Assembly (NCBI GenBank): GCA_029058745.1
Contig: JAIDXM010000078.1
Coordinates: forward strand, 1-44,576
Length of the DNA stretch: 44,576 bases
Source of the DNA: Muribaculaceae bacterium
GTDB lineage: Bacteria; Bacteroidota; Bacteroidia; Bacteroidales; Muribaculaceae
Direction of reading: 5' to 3'
Part shown: piece after piece, positions 33,891-42,477 of the stretch
Layout of the letters: each line of letters opens with the position of its first letter
Numbering within the stretch: position 1 is the stretch's first letter
Translations under genes and position numbers: made by a program
Notes under the pieces: generated by a model
Databases searched by the model: none
Seen by the model: only the letters and a program-made list of their open reading frames with translations
What the model was told of the DNA's origin: nothing

Positions 33891-34391
33891 TCACTTCCCC
33901 GGAGACAGCTCTATCACCTCACAATCGCGCATATCCGATCCGTCAATGGTCAGCTTCACAAGCGTCCTTACCGTATGCCATCCGGCATGCCCGGCCGCTC
34001 CCGGATTTATATGAAGCAAGGAGAGTTCTTTGTCGTAAATAACTTTCAAGATATGGGAATGGCCGTCAACCATAAGCTTTATTCCTTCTTCGGACAAAAG
34101 ACGCTTCATACCTTTCGCCCACTTTCCCGGATATCCTCCGATATGGGTGAGAAGCACCTTGACACCTTCTACCTCAAAAATCTCCAGTTCATTACATTTC
34201 CTTCTCACCATGCCGTGGTCAATATTACCGCTCACCGCCCTGACCATCGGCACAATCTCACGAAGTCGCTCCACTATTGTATAATCTCCGATATCTCCTG
34301 CATGCCACACTTCGTCGCAGTCTCTGAAATATTCGAAGAAACGGCTGTCCCAGCATCCGTGGGTGTCACTCATTATACCTATCCTTTTCAT
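33891..34391 (-). CDS. YfcE/MJ0936 family metallophosphoesterase
   Basis: A small (166 aa) cytoplasmic calcineurin-like phosphodiesterase. All metal-binding motifs are visible in order: SDTHG (residues about 8-12), HAGDIGD, SGNIDH, THIGGYPGK and GHSHI, ending with LHINPGAAG. The ATG at 34391 (MKRIGIMSDTHG) is chosen. A longer frame to 34433 overlaps the end of the upstream gene and adds no conserved residues. It lies 19 bases after the EamA gene, so the two form an operon. The physiological substrate is unknown. Confidence 0.92.
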   Translation of the reverse strand: MKRIGIMSDTHGCWDSRFFEYFRDCDEVWHAGDIGDYTIVERLREIVPMVRAVSGNIDHGMVRRKCNELEIFEVEGVKVLLTHIGGYPGKWAKGMKRLLSEEGIKLMVDGHSHILKVIYDKELSLLHINPGAAGHAGWHTVRTLVKLTIDGSDMRDCEVIELSPGK

Positions 34392-34410
34392 TTTATCATG
34401 CTTATCGACA

Positions 34411-35292
34411 TCACATCTGCGAGCCCACGACAAGGAGTATCAGACTCAGCAACAACACTCCGAGGTCAACAAGTTTGGGCTTGATATTCTTCTCATGGAG
34501 CGACACGACTCCGTATATGAAGCTCACCAAAACACTCCCCCTCCGTATCATAGACACCACCGCCACCATAGAGCCGTCAAGAGAAAGTGAATAAAAATAC
34601 GCCACGTCAGCTATAGTAAGGAACAACGCTATGCACGGGATGCTCCATCTCCATTGGAATGTGTCGCCTTTCCCCTTATGTGCCGAACGAATTATGGATA
34701 TCACCACTACCATTATCAGACACTGATAGAGCGAATACCATGCCTGAACCTCAAGTGGCTCATAGAATTTCAACAGATATTTATCATAGAGCGCGCTCAC
34801 TGCGCCAAGGGTAGTGGCTCCTATTGACATCCATATCCATTTGGAGTGTTTAAGGGAGAATCCTTCCTTCGCCCCTATCCTCGATATAAAAAAGAGTGAG
34901 GCGAATCCCAGCGCTATGCCAATCCATTGCACCAAATTCAGACGCTCCCCGAATATCAGCAACGCCCCAACAAGCACTATCACCGGACGGGAGGCATTGA
35001 TGGGTCCCTGCACCGTCAATGGAAGATGTTTTATCGCATAATACCCTAACAGCCAAGACCCCAGCACTATCAATGATTTAAGCAGAATCTGGAAATGTCC
35101 TGCGGCTGTATTGCCGAATCCGTAATTCCCCTCAGCTATCCATCCCACAAGAAACGGCATCATATACAATGAACCGAAAACCGTGTTCAGCATCAACACA
35201 ATCAGCACATCATTCCCTTTCACGGAAAGTTTCTTAAAAATGTCGTAGAAACCCAGACAAAGAGCCGACACACAAGCAAGTAATACCCACAT
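34411..35292 (-). CDS. EamA/DMT family transporter
   Basis: A ten-segment inner-membrane protein of 293 aa made of two EamA repeats (about residues 2-135 and 150-290). The ends of the repeats carry the typical GERLNLVQWIGIALGFASL and HEKNIKPKLVDLGVLLLSL. The family moves small metabolites such as amino acids, purines or sugar derivatives. The substrate is not predictable. It leads a unit with the phosphoesterase. Its promoter (35350-35320) matches consensus fully, and the leader is about 22 bases. Confidence 0.9.
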   Translation of the reverse strand: MWVLLACVSALCLGFYDIFKKLSVKGNDVLIVLMLNTVFGSLYMMPFLVGWIAEGNYGFGNTAAGHFQILLKSLIVLGSWLLGYYAIKHLPLTVQGPINASRPVIVLVGALLIFGERLNLVQWIGIALGFASLFFISRIGAKEGFSLKHSKWIWMSIGATTLGAVSALYDKYLLKFYEPLEVQAWYSLYQCLIMVVVISIIRSAHKGKGDTFQWRWSIPCIALFLTIADVAYFYSLSLDGSMVAVVSMIRRGSVLVSFIYGVVSLHEKNIKPKLVDLGVLLLSLILLVVGSQM

Positions 35293-35319
35293 ATTCTATA
35301 CATCCTTTGAAAATCCCGG

Positions 35320-35350
35320 CAAAGTTAGCACTTTTATCCCGTTCAGACAA
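35320..35350 (-). promoter_or_regulatory. Promoter of the EamA-phosphoesterase operon
   Basis: On the minus strand TTG (35350-35348), exactly 20 bases, then TAACTTTG (35327-35320) followed by C. The TTG sits at the foot of the hairpin that ends the preceding gene. Confidence 0.75.
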
Positions 35351-35384
35351 ATCCTCCCCCAGGCTGCAGGCCGGGGGGAGGATT
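35350..35384 (-). terminator. Hairpin downstream of the outer-membrane barrel gene
   Basis: Arms 35350-35360 and 35374-35384 (AATCCTCCCCC and its complement) form a perfect 11-bp stem with further pairing in the loop. On the minus strand TTTG follows. It ends the barrel protein transcript. Confidence 0.7.
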
Positions 35385-35423
35385 ATATCTTTCCAATAAT
35401 GACCTTACGGGCAAACCTCCACG

Positions 35424-37757
35424 TCACATGGTAAGTAATGACGAACCATCATCTCTGTTGTTGAGCGAACGGTTTGCGGTGCGGAACAATGACCCGAAGT
35501 CAGCATTGTAGGTCACAGACAGACATACCATATTGGCGTTTGGCTTTATGTAACGGTATTTATAGCCCGGATTGGTGGCGGAATAATTCCACGACGGATA
35601 TTGGGTACCCTTTTTTGAGAACATGTACATCCAGCTCAATCCCAATGTCCAATGACGGTTTGGCTTATAATCGAATTGCATGGCATCGCCATTCTCATCC
35701 TTGCTTACAGTCTGCGCCCACAAGTATTTGCCCGGTATCTTTCTCCAATAGCTTACCGTAAACGGCCCCCTGTTCCACCATACGCTCATATTGGCGCTGA
35801 AGGAATTCAGGTTATGGCTCCAGCCATCCCCTTTTGAGGCGTAGTGGGAATACTGTAGAGTGACATTAGCCCCGAACATTCCGAAAAGATTGTTTACTCC
35901 AAACCTGACCCATCCGGAAAGGTTCTGCTGTGAATCGAAATTCATACTCGCGGAAAGGAATTTCCTGTCACCGAGATATTCCACATTCGAGAACGTCGGG
36001 TCAGCGGCATATGAATGGAATATATTGGCTGACGCACTCCAGATACCCCTCTTGAACTGCAATGCAAGAGAATTGGAAAAATTGTCGCATACCCGGAGGT
36101 CGGGGTTGCCGTTGCTCACAAGATACACCGATGTCTGCTGTGGATAATCGGTCAACGCCGACAATCCAGGAATATCGGGTGTGTAACGAAACTGATACGT
36201 CATTGTCCAGTCGCCACTCACTCGCCAGGAAAGCAACGCCGACGAGAGGTTCTTTATGAAATGACGGTGGTTGAGGTCATTTCGCATCCAGAACATCTTC
36301 ATCCCCGTCGAAAGGCGGAAATACACAGGGCCACACTGTCTGGAAAACTGAAGGTAGCCGTAATTGTTATTCTCTGTCAATGTCGCCTCATAGCCCGTCG
36401 CAAGGTAATGGTTGTCATTGCCTGATATCGTGTTCTGAAATCCGGCTGATAACTCTGTACGCTCATCAAACTTGTGGACATAGCTTATTTCGGAAATCAA
36501 TGAACGGCGACGGTTGTCAGTGTCTGTTGTATATGACATTTCCTCTCCATCAGGATTCTCAAGGGTGGTGTTGCGGTAGTCGGTGGAACTGAGTGTACCC
36601 ACAACCTCTGCCTCAAGCGCGTTGCGCTCATTGAAATCTTTCCTGAAATAAAGGTCAAGGGACGGGGTAAATCTATTGGTTGAGCTAACAACGCTCTCCG
36701 TATAATCTCCATACATAGAGTCGTGCATATCCTTTCGTGTCTTAATTCCGTTATTGAAAATCCCGGCATTGAATGACGCGGAAAACAACAGGCTCCTTTC
36801 CGGTGAATAGACATACCTTAGGTTTATAGGATTAAACATATAATGAAAGGGAGATTTAGCCTTTGACACGAAATCGACCCTGAAATCGTCGCCAATCAGA
36901 GAGCTCTCGCTGTAGTCGTTGACATCATTATAATTACGCCAGGAAGGTGAATATGAAAGGGTGAACTGCGAGGGTCCCTGATGATATGAAGCCCTGACAT
37001 TCCCATCGATATAACCTGTGGTGGGACATCCCCGTCCCCACACATAGACCGTGCCGCCGTCATTTTTCTTCTTTAAGGTGACATCAATCACACCTCCTGC
37101 GTTTTTATCGGCATAACGGGCCGGCACAAACCGCGAATATTCCACCTTTGCCACATCGGAAGGTTTCAGCGCGTTGAGGTCGTCCTGTGTCGATGGAATC
37201 CCGTTTATCAGGATGACAGGTGTTTTTCCGAGTACACTCACCGAACGGTTCACTACGTTAACCTCAAGCCCGTCAAGCTGCAGTTTCTGCAATAAAGAAA
37301 GGGCATCAGCCGATGCCCGAACATCTGAGGCAGACGGAATCACAATAGTCTTACCCATTCGTTCCATTTTTCCTTCGGCAGTGACCACAACTTCTTTCAA
37401 CAAAGCAACCTCCGACATATAAATAGTGCCAATATCTGTATTCTTCTTCATACCCTCGATTTCAACTTCATAATCGGCGAAACCGGGAGACTCTATTCTT
37501 ATCAAAATATCCCTTTCTTGCGGTATGTCGGTGCAGAACTGTCCGTTTTCATCCGATTGAAAAGAAGCCACAGGCTTTTCGGTGACCAATACCTTGCCCA
37601 CCGCAAACGACACAACCGTTGAGTCCGCTTCGGAAAGAATTCTTCCCGAAAGCCGAATGCCCGCATCGGCTCCAAAAATAAAAGAAGCCCCCGCCAGTGA
37701 GAGTATGAAAGAGAATATTCTCACTGAAATGTTCGAAAAAGCGCAATTTGAATGCAT
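35424..37757 (-). CDS. Outer membrane beta-barrel protein with CarboxypepD-reg-like and plug-like domains
   Basis: A TonB-receptor-like barrel of about 777 aa. A signal peptide ends near residue 32. A carboxypeptidase regulatory-like beta-sandwich follows (about 33-115, from IRLSGRILSEADST), then a plug-like domain (about 120-230) with VVVTAEGKMERMG and GKTPVILINGIPSTQDDL, then many amphipathic strands to the end. It belongs to the OMP_b-brl_3-type outer membrane family common in Bacteroidetes. No TonB box is recognisable, so active TonB coupling is uncertain. The ATG at 37757 (MHSNCAFSN) is chosen over a TTG-initiated extension to 37778. A -7 match (TAATTTTG at 37830-37823) lies upstream. 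It is divergent from the TonB receptor gene. The ligand is unknown. Confidence 0.85.
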   Translation of the reverse strand: MHSNCAFSNISVRIFSFILSLAGASFIFGADAGIRLSGRILSEADSTVVSFAVGKVLVTEKPVASFQSDENGQFCTDIPQERDILIRIESPGFADYEVEIEGMKKNTDIGTIYMSEVALLKEVVVTAEGKMERMGKTIVIPSASDVRASADALSLLQKLQLDGLEVNVVNRSVSVLGKTPVILINGIPSTQDDLNALKPSDVAKVEYSRFVPARYADKNAGGVIDVTLKKKNDGGTVYVWGRGCPTTGYIDGNVRASYHQGPSQFTLSYSPSWRNYNDVNDYSESSLIGDDFRVDFVSKAKSPFHYMFNPINLRYVYSPERSLLFSASFNAGIFNNGIKTRKDMHDSMYGDYTESVVSSTNRFTPSLDLYFRKDFNERNALEAEVVGTLSSTDYRNTTLENPDGEEMSYTTDTDNRRRSLISEISYVHKFDERTELSAGFQNTISGNDNHYLATGYEATLTENNNYGYLQFSRQCGPVYFRLSTGMKMFWMRNDLNHRHFIKNLSSALLSWRVSGDWTMTYQFRYTPDIPGLSALTDYPQQTSVYLVSNGNPDLRVCDNFSNSLALQFKRGIWSASANIFHSYAADPTFSNVEYLGDRKFLSASMNFDSQQNLSGWVRFGVNNLFGMFGANVTLQYSHYASKGDGWSHNLNSFSANMSVWWNRGPFTVSYWRKIPGKYLWAQTVSKDENGDAMQFDYKPNRHWTLGLSWMYMFSKKGTQYPSWNYSATNPGYKYRYIKPNANMVCLSVTYNADFGSLFRTANRSLNNRDDGSSLLTM

Positions 37758-37978
37758 TGAATAGTTATTTGGAATCAATTAATTATTAAATAGCAAACGG
37801 GGATGTCTCAAAACCGATAACCCAAAATTACCCCAAGGTTTTGACCCATCCTCTTAAAAGGAAGACACGATAGTCTGAAAAATGTTACACCCATCCATTC
37901 ACTTTTTCAGAGAATAATGCAACTGAATAATTTCAACACATACCTCAGCATACCTTTATTTCGGTACTATGACAAACA

Positions 37979-38002
37979 ACAATACCACATCTTCGGTATT
38001 GT
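37979..38002. promoter_or_regulatory. Dyad overlapping the -33 element of the TonB receptor promoter
   Basis: ACAATACC (37979-37986) and GGTATTGT (37995-38002) are a perfect 8-bp inverted repeat with an 8-base spacer. The right arm contains the TTG of the promoter, so a protein bound here would block or alter polymerase access. The regulator is not identified. Confidence 0.5.
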
Positions 38003-38029
38003 GCAAAAAAGCAGTCCTGCCTAACTTTG
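37999..38029 (+). promoter_or_regulatory. Promoter of the TonB receptor/DUF4876 operon
   Basis: TTG (37999-38001), exactly 20 bases, then TAACTTTG (38022-38029): a full consensus match. The leader to the ATG at 38181 is about 145 bases, long for this window and able to hold regulation. Confidence 0.72.
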
Positions 38030-38180
38030 TATTACGAAAGAGAAGCAGAGCATTCTCTTTCAAAAGACGCCGCAGATGGCATCGACAATTTTTTAACCAA
38101 CATCCATAGCCTTTTCTTGTGCATTAATACATGAATTCCAATTCAAAAATTAAGTTCAGGAATTGCGGATCTATAGAGAT

Positions 38181-41048
38181 ATGACGAAACGACTGACACT
38201 CATCCTACTTTCCTTTATCGGATTCCTGCTTTCGGGCGGCAGTATCGAAATTTCAGCTGACTCTTCCCCTTCCCTCTGCGGAACGGTATCCGACGCAGAC
38301 ACCGGTGAACCGCTTGAGTTTGTGATAGTGCGGCTTCCCGAAAGAAACCTTTGGGCCGAAACCAACGGGAAAGGTGCATTTTCCTTCCCAAACCTTCATC
38401 CAGGCACCTATCGGATAAATGTGCAGGTCACTGGATATCAGGAATACGACAAAACCGTTGACCTCACATCTTCATCCAAACCTCTCAATATAATGCTCAA
38501 TCCGATGAGTCTTTCATTAGACGAGGTCACAGTGGTAGCCAACGCCAAGAGAATGGGCTCCGTCTCAAAAATTGACCGTGCGGCAGTGCAACATATCCAG
38601 CCCAAGAGCCTTGAAGACATGCTCCAGCTCGTGCCGGGCAATGTCACCAAAAATCCCGACCTCAACAGCATAGGACAGGCAAATATCCGCGAAATAGACG
38701 GCAACTCCAACAATGCTATGGGAACCCTCGTAGTGGTCGATGGGGCACCGATGTCTAACGACGCCAACATGCAGCAACTCAGCGTGAGCAAAGGAGGCAC
38801 GGTGCCGGTGCAGTCAACGGCAGGGAAAGGGGTTGACCTACGTCTTATTTCCCCGGACAATATCGAATCTATAGAGGTGGTCAGAGGTATTCCCTCGGTA
38901 GAATACGGCAACCTAACTTCGGGTGCCGTCATCGTCAAATCTCGCACAGGCGCCACCCCGTTGGAAATCAAGCTCAAGGCCGACCCTTACTCTAAAATGG
39001 CTTACGCCGGTAAAGGGTTCTCCCTTGATAAGGGTGGGGTGTTAAATCTCACGGCTGACTATTCGCAATCTTACAGCGACATCCGTAAGAAATATATAGG
39101 ATATGACCGCGTCACCTTCGGCGTGGGTTATGGCAACGTTTTCATGAAGGATTCCCGGCCGCTCTCTTTCAACGCAAGGTTTTCCTTCTTCTCAAGCTTG
39201 AACAACGAAAAAACCGACCCCGAACTTGTGTATGACGAAAGAATCAACTCCAAAACCATAGGCGGCCGTCTCGCTTTGGACGGCAACTGGAGTCTGCAGC
39301 TTCCGTGGATATCCACACTCACCTACACCGCATCACTGAGTTACATGTATGAGAAAGACTTCGCCAACCGGCAAGTAATCTTACAATCGGGCATCACTCC
39401 CGTGGGCAACGCCACCGCTGACAGTGAATACAAGACGTTCTTCCTATCCTCCACATATTACGCTTGGAGCAAAATCGTAGGCCGTCCGCTCGACGTATAT
39501 ACACAAGTGAAGGGAGACCGTCTCTTCAACTTCGACAACGGCGCTTTCATGAACATAAAAGTGGGAGCGGAATGGAGAATGAACAAGAACTACGGGATAG
39601 GCATGACCTTCGATGAGAGCCGTCCTCCGCAAATTACCAACAATCAGTCAATCCGTCCGAGGGCCTACAAAGACATTCCGGCGATGAACGTGCTCTCTTG
39701 GTTTCTTGAAGATAAATTCACGTCTCCAATAGGGACAACCTCCCTGACAGCCCAAGCCGGCGCCCGACTCTCAACCATATTCCTCAACAAGGAACAGGCA
39801 AAACGCGGCAACATGACTTCTGTGGAACCGCGCATAAACATCGACTACAATATCCTGAATTCAGGCAACAACTCCTTCCTTCAGGATTTCAGCATTGCCG
39901 GAGGGTATGGTGTCGGCATGAAAACCCCCACGCTCCTGCAGTTCTACCCTGACATGGCATATTTCGACGTAACTTCGTTTGCGATGCTTTTCCGCGATGA
40001 CGTTTCGGGCGAAAAAGACAAATCGCTCGCCGTCATGACCACAAAGGTGATTCAAAACACTATGAATCCCGACCTCAAGGCCGCCTTCAGCCATAAGGCA
40101 GAAGCCGGTTTCACATTTAGGAAAGGAATGGTGTCGGGTATGGTCAATTATTTCAACGAGCGTCATAAAAACGAATTCGGTTATGTGGCCCAACCCGTAA
40201 TTATGGAAGCCAACCGCTACACCGCCCCCGACAATATCGACAATGTGAGGTATGAAGACGGGAAGGTACAGTACGAACAGAACGGCACATGGCACGATGC
40301 CGTTTCCACTCCTCATACATATTATTTTTCATATCTCATGCCCTCCAATAGCGTGGCAACGAAAAAATGGGGTGTGGAATACCAGATAAACCTTGCTTCC
40401 ATTCCGGTAATAAAGACTGCGGTGTCGGTTGACGGCGCTTATTTATGGATCAAACGCCGTTCCACAGAAAATTATTACTCTCCCGTTTCGGCATCGATCA
40501 ATGGCGACACCTACCCCTATATCCCGTTGATGCCCGGCGGCAGCGGCACAATATCCTCCCGTTTCAATACCAACTTCCGGTTCATAACCCACATACCGAA
40601 ACTGCAGCTTATATTCACCACCACACTGCAGATGATATGGAGGGAATCATACCGTGCCATATATGAGAACAATGCAGGGAGGAACCTTGCCTACCGCACA
40701 CAAGACCCATTCTCGCCCGGCAGGGAGGTTTATGCCGTCAATCCTTTGGGATTCCTCAACGCCGAAGGGAAATACACGGCCTGGGAACCCGGTTTCTCTA
40801 CCGACCCGACCTACCGATATATGGTGGCTACTTACGCCCATCCACGAGCGTTCGACACCGAAAACCTTCCTACAAGCGCAATCCTCAACTTCCGTCTTAC
40901 GAAGGAATTCGGGAAAATAGTGGATGTCTCTTTCATGGCCAACAACTTCCTGAAGCTAATGAAAACCCACAAACTCGAAACCGCAGTTGGATGGAAAGAC
41001 GTAACCATTCCGATGTATTTCGGTGCGGAAGTCAAACTTAAATTCTGA
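38181..41048 (+). CDS. TonB-dependent receptor
   Basis: An outer-membrane active transporter of about 955 aa. A signal peptide covers about residues 1-28. A carboxypeptidase regulatory-like domain (about 30-110) begins LCGTVSDADTGEPLEFV. A TonB plug (about 115-260) contains LDEVTVVANAKRM, where the TonB-interacting region is expected, then LVVVDGAPMSN and IESIEVVRGIPSVEYGNLTSG. A 22-strand barrel fills the rest and ends in aromatic-rich strands (final residues KLKF). It is not of the SusC type, which is longer and paired with SusD. The ATG at 38181 is preferred to 38163 because it starts the basic signal peptide. Genes for a DUF4876 lipoprotein and another barrel follow. The ligand is unknown. 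Confidence 0.92.
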   Translation: MTKRLTLILLSFIGFLLSGGSIEISADSSPSLCGTVSDADTGEPLEFVIVRLPERNLWAETNGKGAFSFPNLHPGTYRINVQVTGYQEYDKTVDLTSSSKPLNIMLNPMSLSLDEVTVVANAKRMGSVSKIDRAAVQHIQPKSLEDMLQLVPGNVTKNPDLNSIGQANIREIDGNSNNAMGTLVVVDGAPMSNDANMQQLSVSKGGTVPVQSTAGKGVDLRLISPDNIESIEVVRGIPSVEYGNLTSGAVIVKSRTGATPLEIKLKADPYSKMAYAGKGFSLDKGGVLNLTADYSQSYSDIRKKYIGYDRVTFGVGYGNVFMKDSRPLSFNARFSFFSSLNNEKTDPELVYDERINSKTIGGRLALDGNWSLQLPWISTLTYTASLSYMYEKDFANRQVILQSGITPVGNATADSEYKTFFLSSTYYAWSKIVGRPLDVYTQVKGDRLFNFDNGAFMNIKVGAEWRMNKNYGIGMTFDESRPPQITNNQSIRPRAYKDIPAMNVLSWFLEDKFTSPIGTTSLTAQAGARLSTIFLNKEQAKRGNMTSVEPRINIDYNILNSGNNSFLQDFSIAGGYGVGMKTPTLLQFYPDMAYFDVTSFAMLFRDDVSGEKDKSLAVMTTKVIQNTMNPDLKAAFSHKAEAGFTFRKGMVSGMVNYFNERHKNEFGYVAQPVIMEANRYTAPDNIDNVRYEDGKVQYEQNGTWHDAVSTPHTYYFSYLMPSNSVATKKWGVEYQINLASIPVIKTAVSVDGAYLWIKRRSTENYYSPVSASINGDTYPYIPLMPGGSGTISSRFNTNFRFITHIPKLQLIFTTTLQMIWRESYRAIYENNAGRNLAYRTQDPFSPGREVYAVNPLGFLNAEGKYTAWEPGFSTDPTYRYMVATYAHPRAFDTENLPTSAILNFRLTKEFGKIVDVSFMANNFLKLMKTHKLETAVGWKDVTIPMYFGAEVKLKF

Positions 41049-41130
41049 CCTTACATTCTGTCTATGTGTCAGGCAAAAAATACGAAATAATCAATCCAAT
41101 CAACAAATATTTTTTTAATTGTTTAATTCA

Positions 41131-42366
41131 ATGAGAAAATTCCTTTACATCATCCCGGTCTTGGCCTTGATTTTAGGCCTTGCCTCTTGCAGCAACAGCG
41201 ACGACGATGAAATAATCCGTCATACACTCACCGTCGATGTCACCCTACCCGAAGAGGTGACGGCAGCCGAGGGTACATCAAACCTCGTCGTGACCGCCTA
41301 CAACACTCAGAACGCCGAGAAAAGCGTAGCCCAGGTTGTCGGCACCCAGGCCATCCTCTCGCTCACTCCCGGCACCTATAACCTGACAGTTTCGGGCGAA
41401 ATGAATGACTTCAACCTTAACGGAGTGCAGACCGGCGTACAGCTTTTCAAGGATGAGGCTGTTACAATTCCTCTGATTGCCACCGTCGGCAGTTCCCTTA
41501 TATTCAAAGAGGTTTACTTCTCCGGAGTAAACGATTTCTATTTCCAAGACGCTTTCTACGAGATCTATAACAACACCGACGAAGTGCAATATCTCGACGG
41601 AATTATCATGGGTGTGGTTGATTTCGGATTTCCCGCAAACACTGCAACCAAAGACCATGAATCAGTATGGATGACCGGCACCACATATGCCGACGGCAGA
41701 TATCCTCTTACATCGCACGTGCAGTGTTTCCCCGGCAACGGCACCGATTATCCTATCCAGCCACGCACCAGCGTCGTAATTGCCGCAAACCCGATCAACC
41801 ATAGCACTCGCGAACTTTCAGAGGCGGATGTCGCCTCGCCGGTCGACCTTTCGAATGCTGACTGGCAACTATACATGGACGGAGGCTTCCCTGCCGATAC
41901 CAAGATAGATGGAATTCCCGCGATGACTTTCATCTGGAAAACCTGGGGACGCGAAATGATGCCTGCCACCGACGGACAGCCAATTATCCTCGCCCGTCTT
42001 AAATCAGGCAATCCTATCGACTATGCGGCAGACCAGAACTCCCTCGCCACGATACCCGGAGGGTCAAGCCAGTGTTTCATGCTCCCTGCAGACTGCATCA
42101 TTCTCGATGCAATCGATATCGTTCCCGCTTCCTCCGACTGCCATATAAAGAGAATCATGCCCAAGGACGATGCCGGCATGGCTTGGTTCTCTGGCGACGA
42201 ACCGGGGAAAAACGGCGATTACTCAGGCAAGAGCCTCCGCCGCAAGGTGGCAGGATTCACCCTTGACGGCAAAGCAATCCTTAAAGACACCAACAATTCA
42301 AGCAACGACTTCATTATCGGCGGCTCTACGCCTACTCCCGGCGTGATGCCCACCGTAGCCGACTGA
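41131..42366 (+). CDS. DUF4876 domain lipoprotein
   Basis: A 411-aa lipoprotein (lipobox GLASC followed by SN, Cys at about residue 20). An acidic stretch and an N-terminal beta-sandwich follow (about 30-120, with PGTYNLTVSGEMNDFNL). The DUF4876 core comes next, recognised from LIFKEVYFSGVNDFYFQD, EIYNNTDEVQYLDG, YPIQPRTSVVIA and SPVDLSNADWQLY. These blocks recall the lamin-tail fold, which is inference. It is probably surface exposed beside the TonB receptor, perhaps as a ligand-binding partner as SusD is for SusC. The ATG at 41131 replaces a TTG-initiated frame from 41119. It lies 82 bases after the receptor gene. Function is unknown. Confidence 0.87.
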   Translation: MRKFLYIIPVLALILGLASCSNSDDDEIIRHTLTVDVTLPEEVTAAEGTSNLVVTAYNTQNAEKSVAQVVGTQAILSLTPGTYNLTVSGEMNDFNLNGVQTGVQLFKDEAVTIPLIATVGSSLIFKEVYFSGVNDFYFQDAFYEIYNNTDEVQYLDGIIMGVVDFGFPANTATKDHESVWMTGTTYADGRYPLTSHVQCFPGNGTDYPIQPRTSVVIAANPINHSTRELSEADVASPVDLSNADWQLYMDGGFPADTKIDGIPAMTFIWKTWGREMMPATDGQPIILARLKSGNPIDYAADQNSLATIPGGSSQCFMLPADCIILDAIDIVPASSDCHIKRIMPKDDAGMAWFSGDEPGKNGDYSGKSLRRKVAGFTLDGKAILKDTNNSSNDFIIGGSTPTPGVMPTVAD

Positions 42367-42385
42367 CATCGAATCGTCAAGCCAT

Positions 42386-42439
42386 GAAGGTATGACATGA
42401 AACCTTCAAGAAGCGGCAGGCCTGACCGCCTCCGCTTCT
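42386..42439 (+). repeat. Two tandem hairpins between DUF4876 and DUF6850-like genes
   Basis: The first stem pairs 42386-42391 with 42402-42407. The second pairs 42409-42416 with 42432-42439 and continues inward as AGGC/GCCT past a single bulged base. Neither is followed by a T tract, so processing or differential stability of the operon mRNA is more likely than termination. Confidence 0.5.
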
Positions 42440-42477
42440 ACTAATAAATATCTCCATTCAACAAGAGTTTAAAAAAA

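Larger units (their letters stand above)
37758..38180. other. Intergenic region between divergent outer-membrane genes
   Basis: About 420 bases without a supported gene. It contains the plus-strand promoter at 37999-38029 with an overlapping dyad (37979-38002), a leader of about 145 bases for the TonB receptor gene, and a possible -7 element for the minus-strand barrel gene at 37830-37823. Confidence 0.55.

Noticed and set aside
33843..34484. 213-aa plus-strand open frame opposite the phosphoesterase
   Set aside because: All phosphoesterase motifs are on the minus strand in order; this frame has none.
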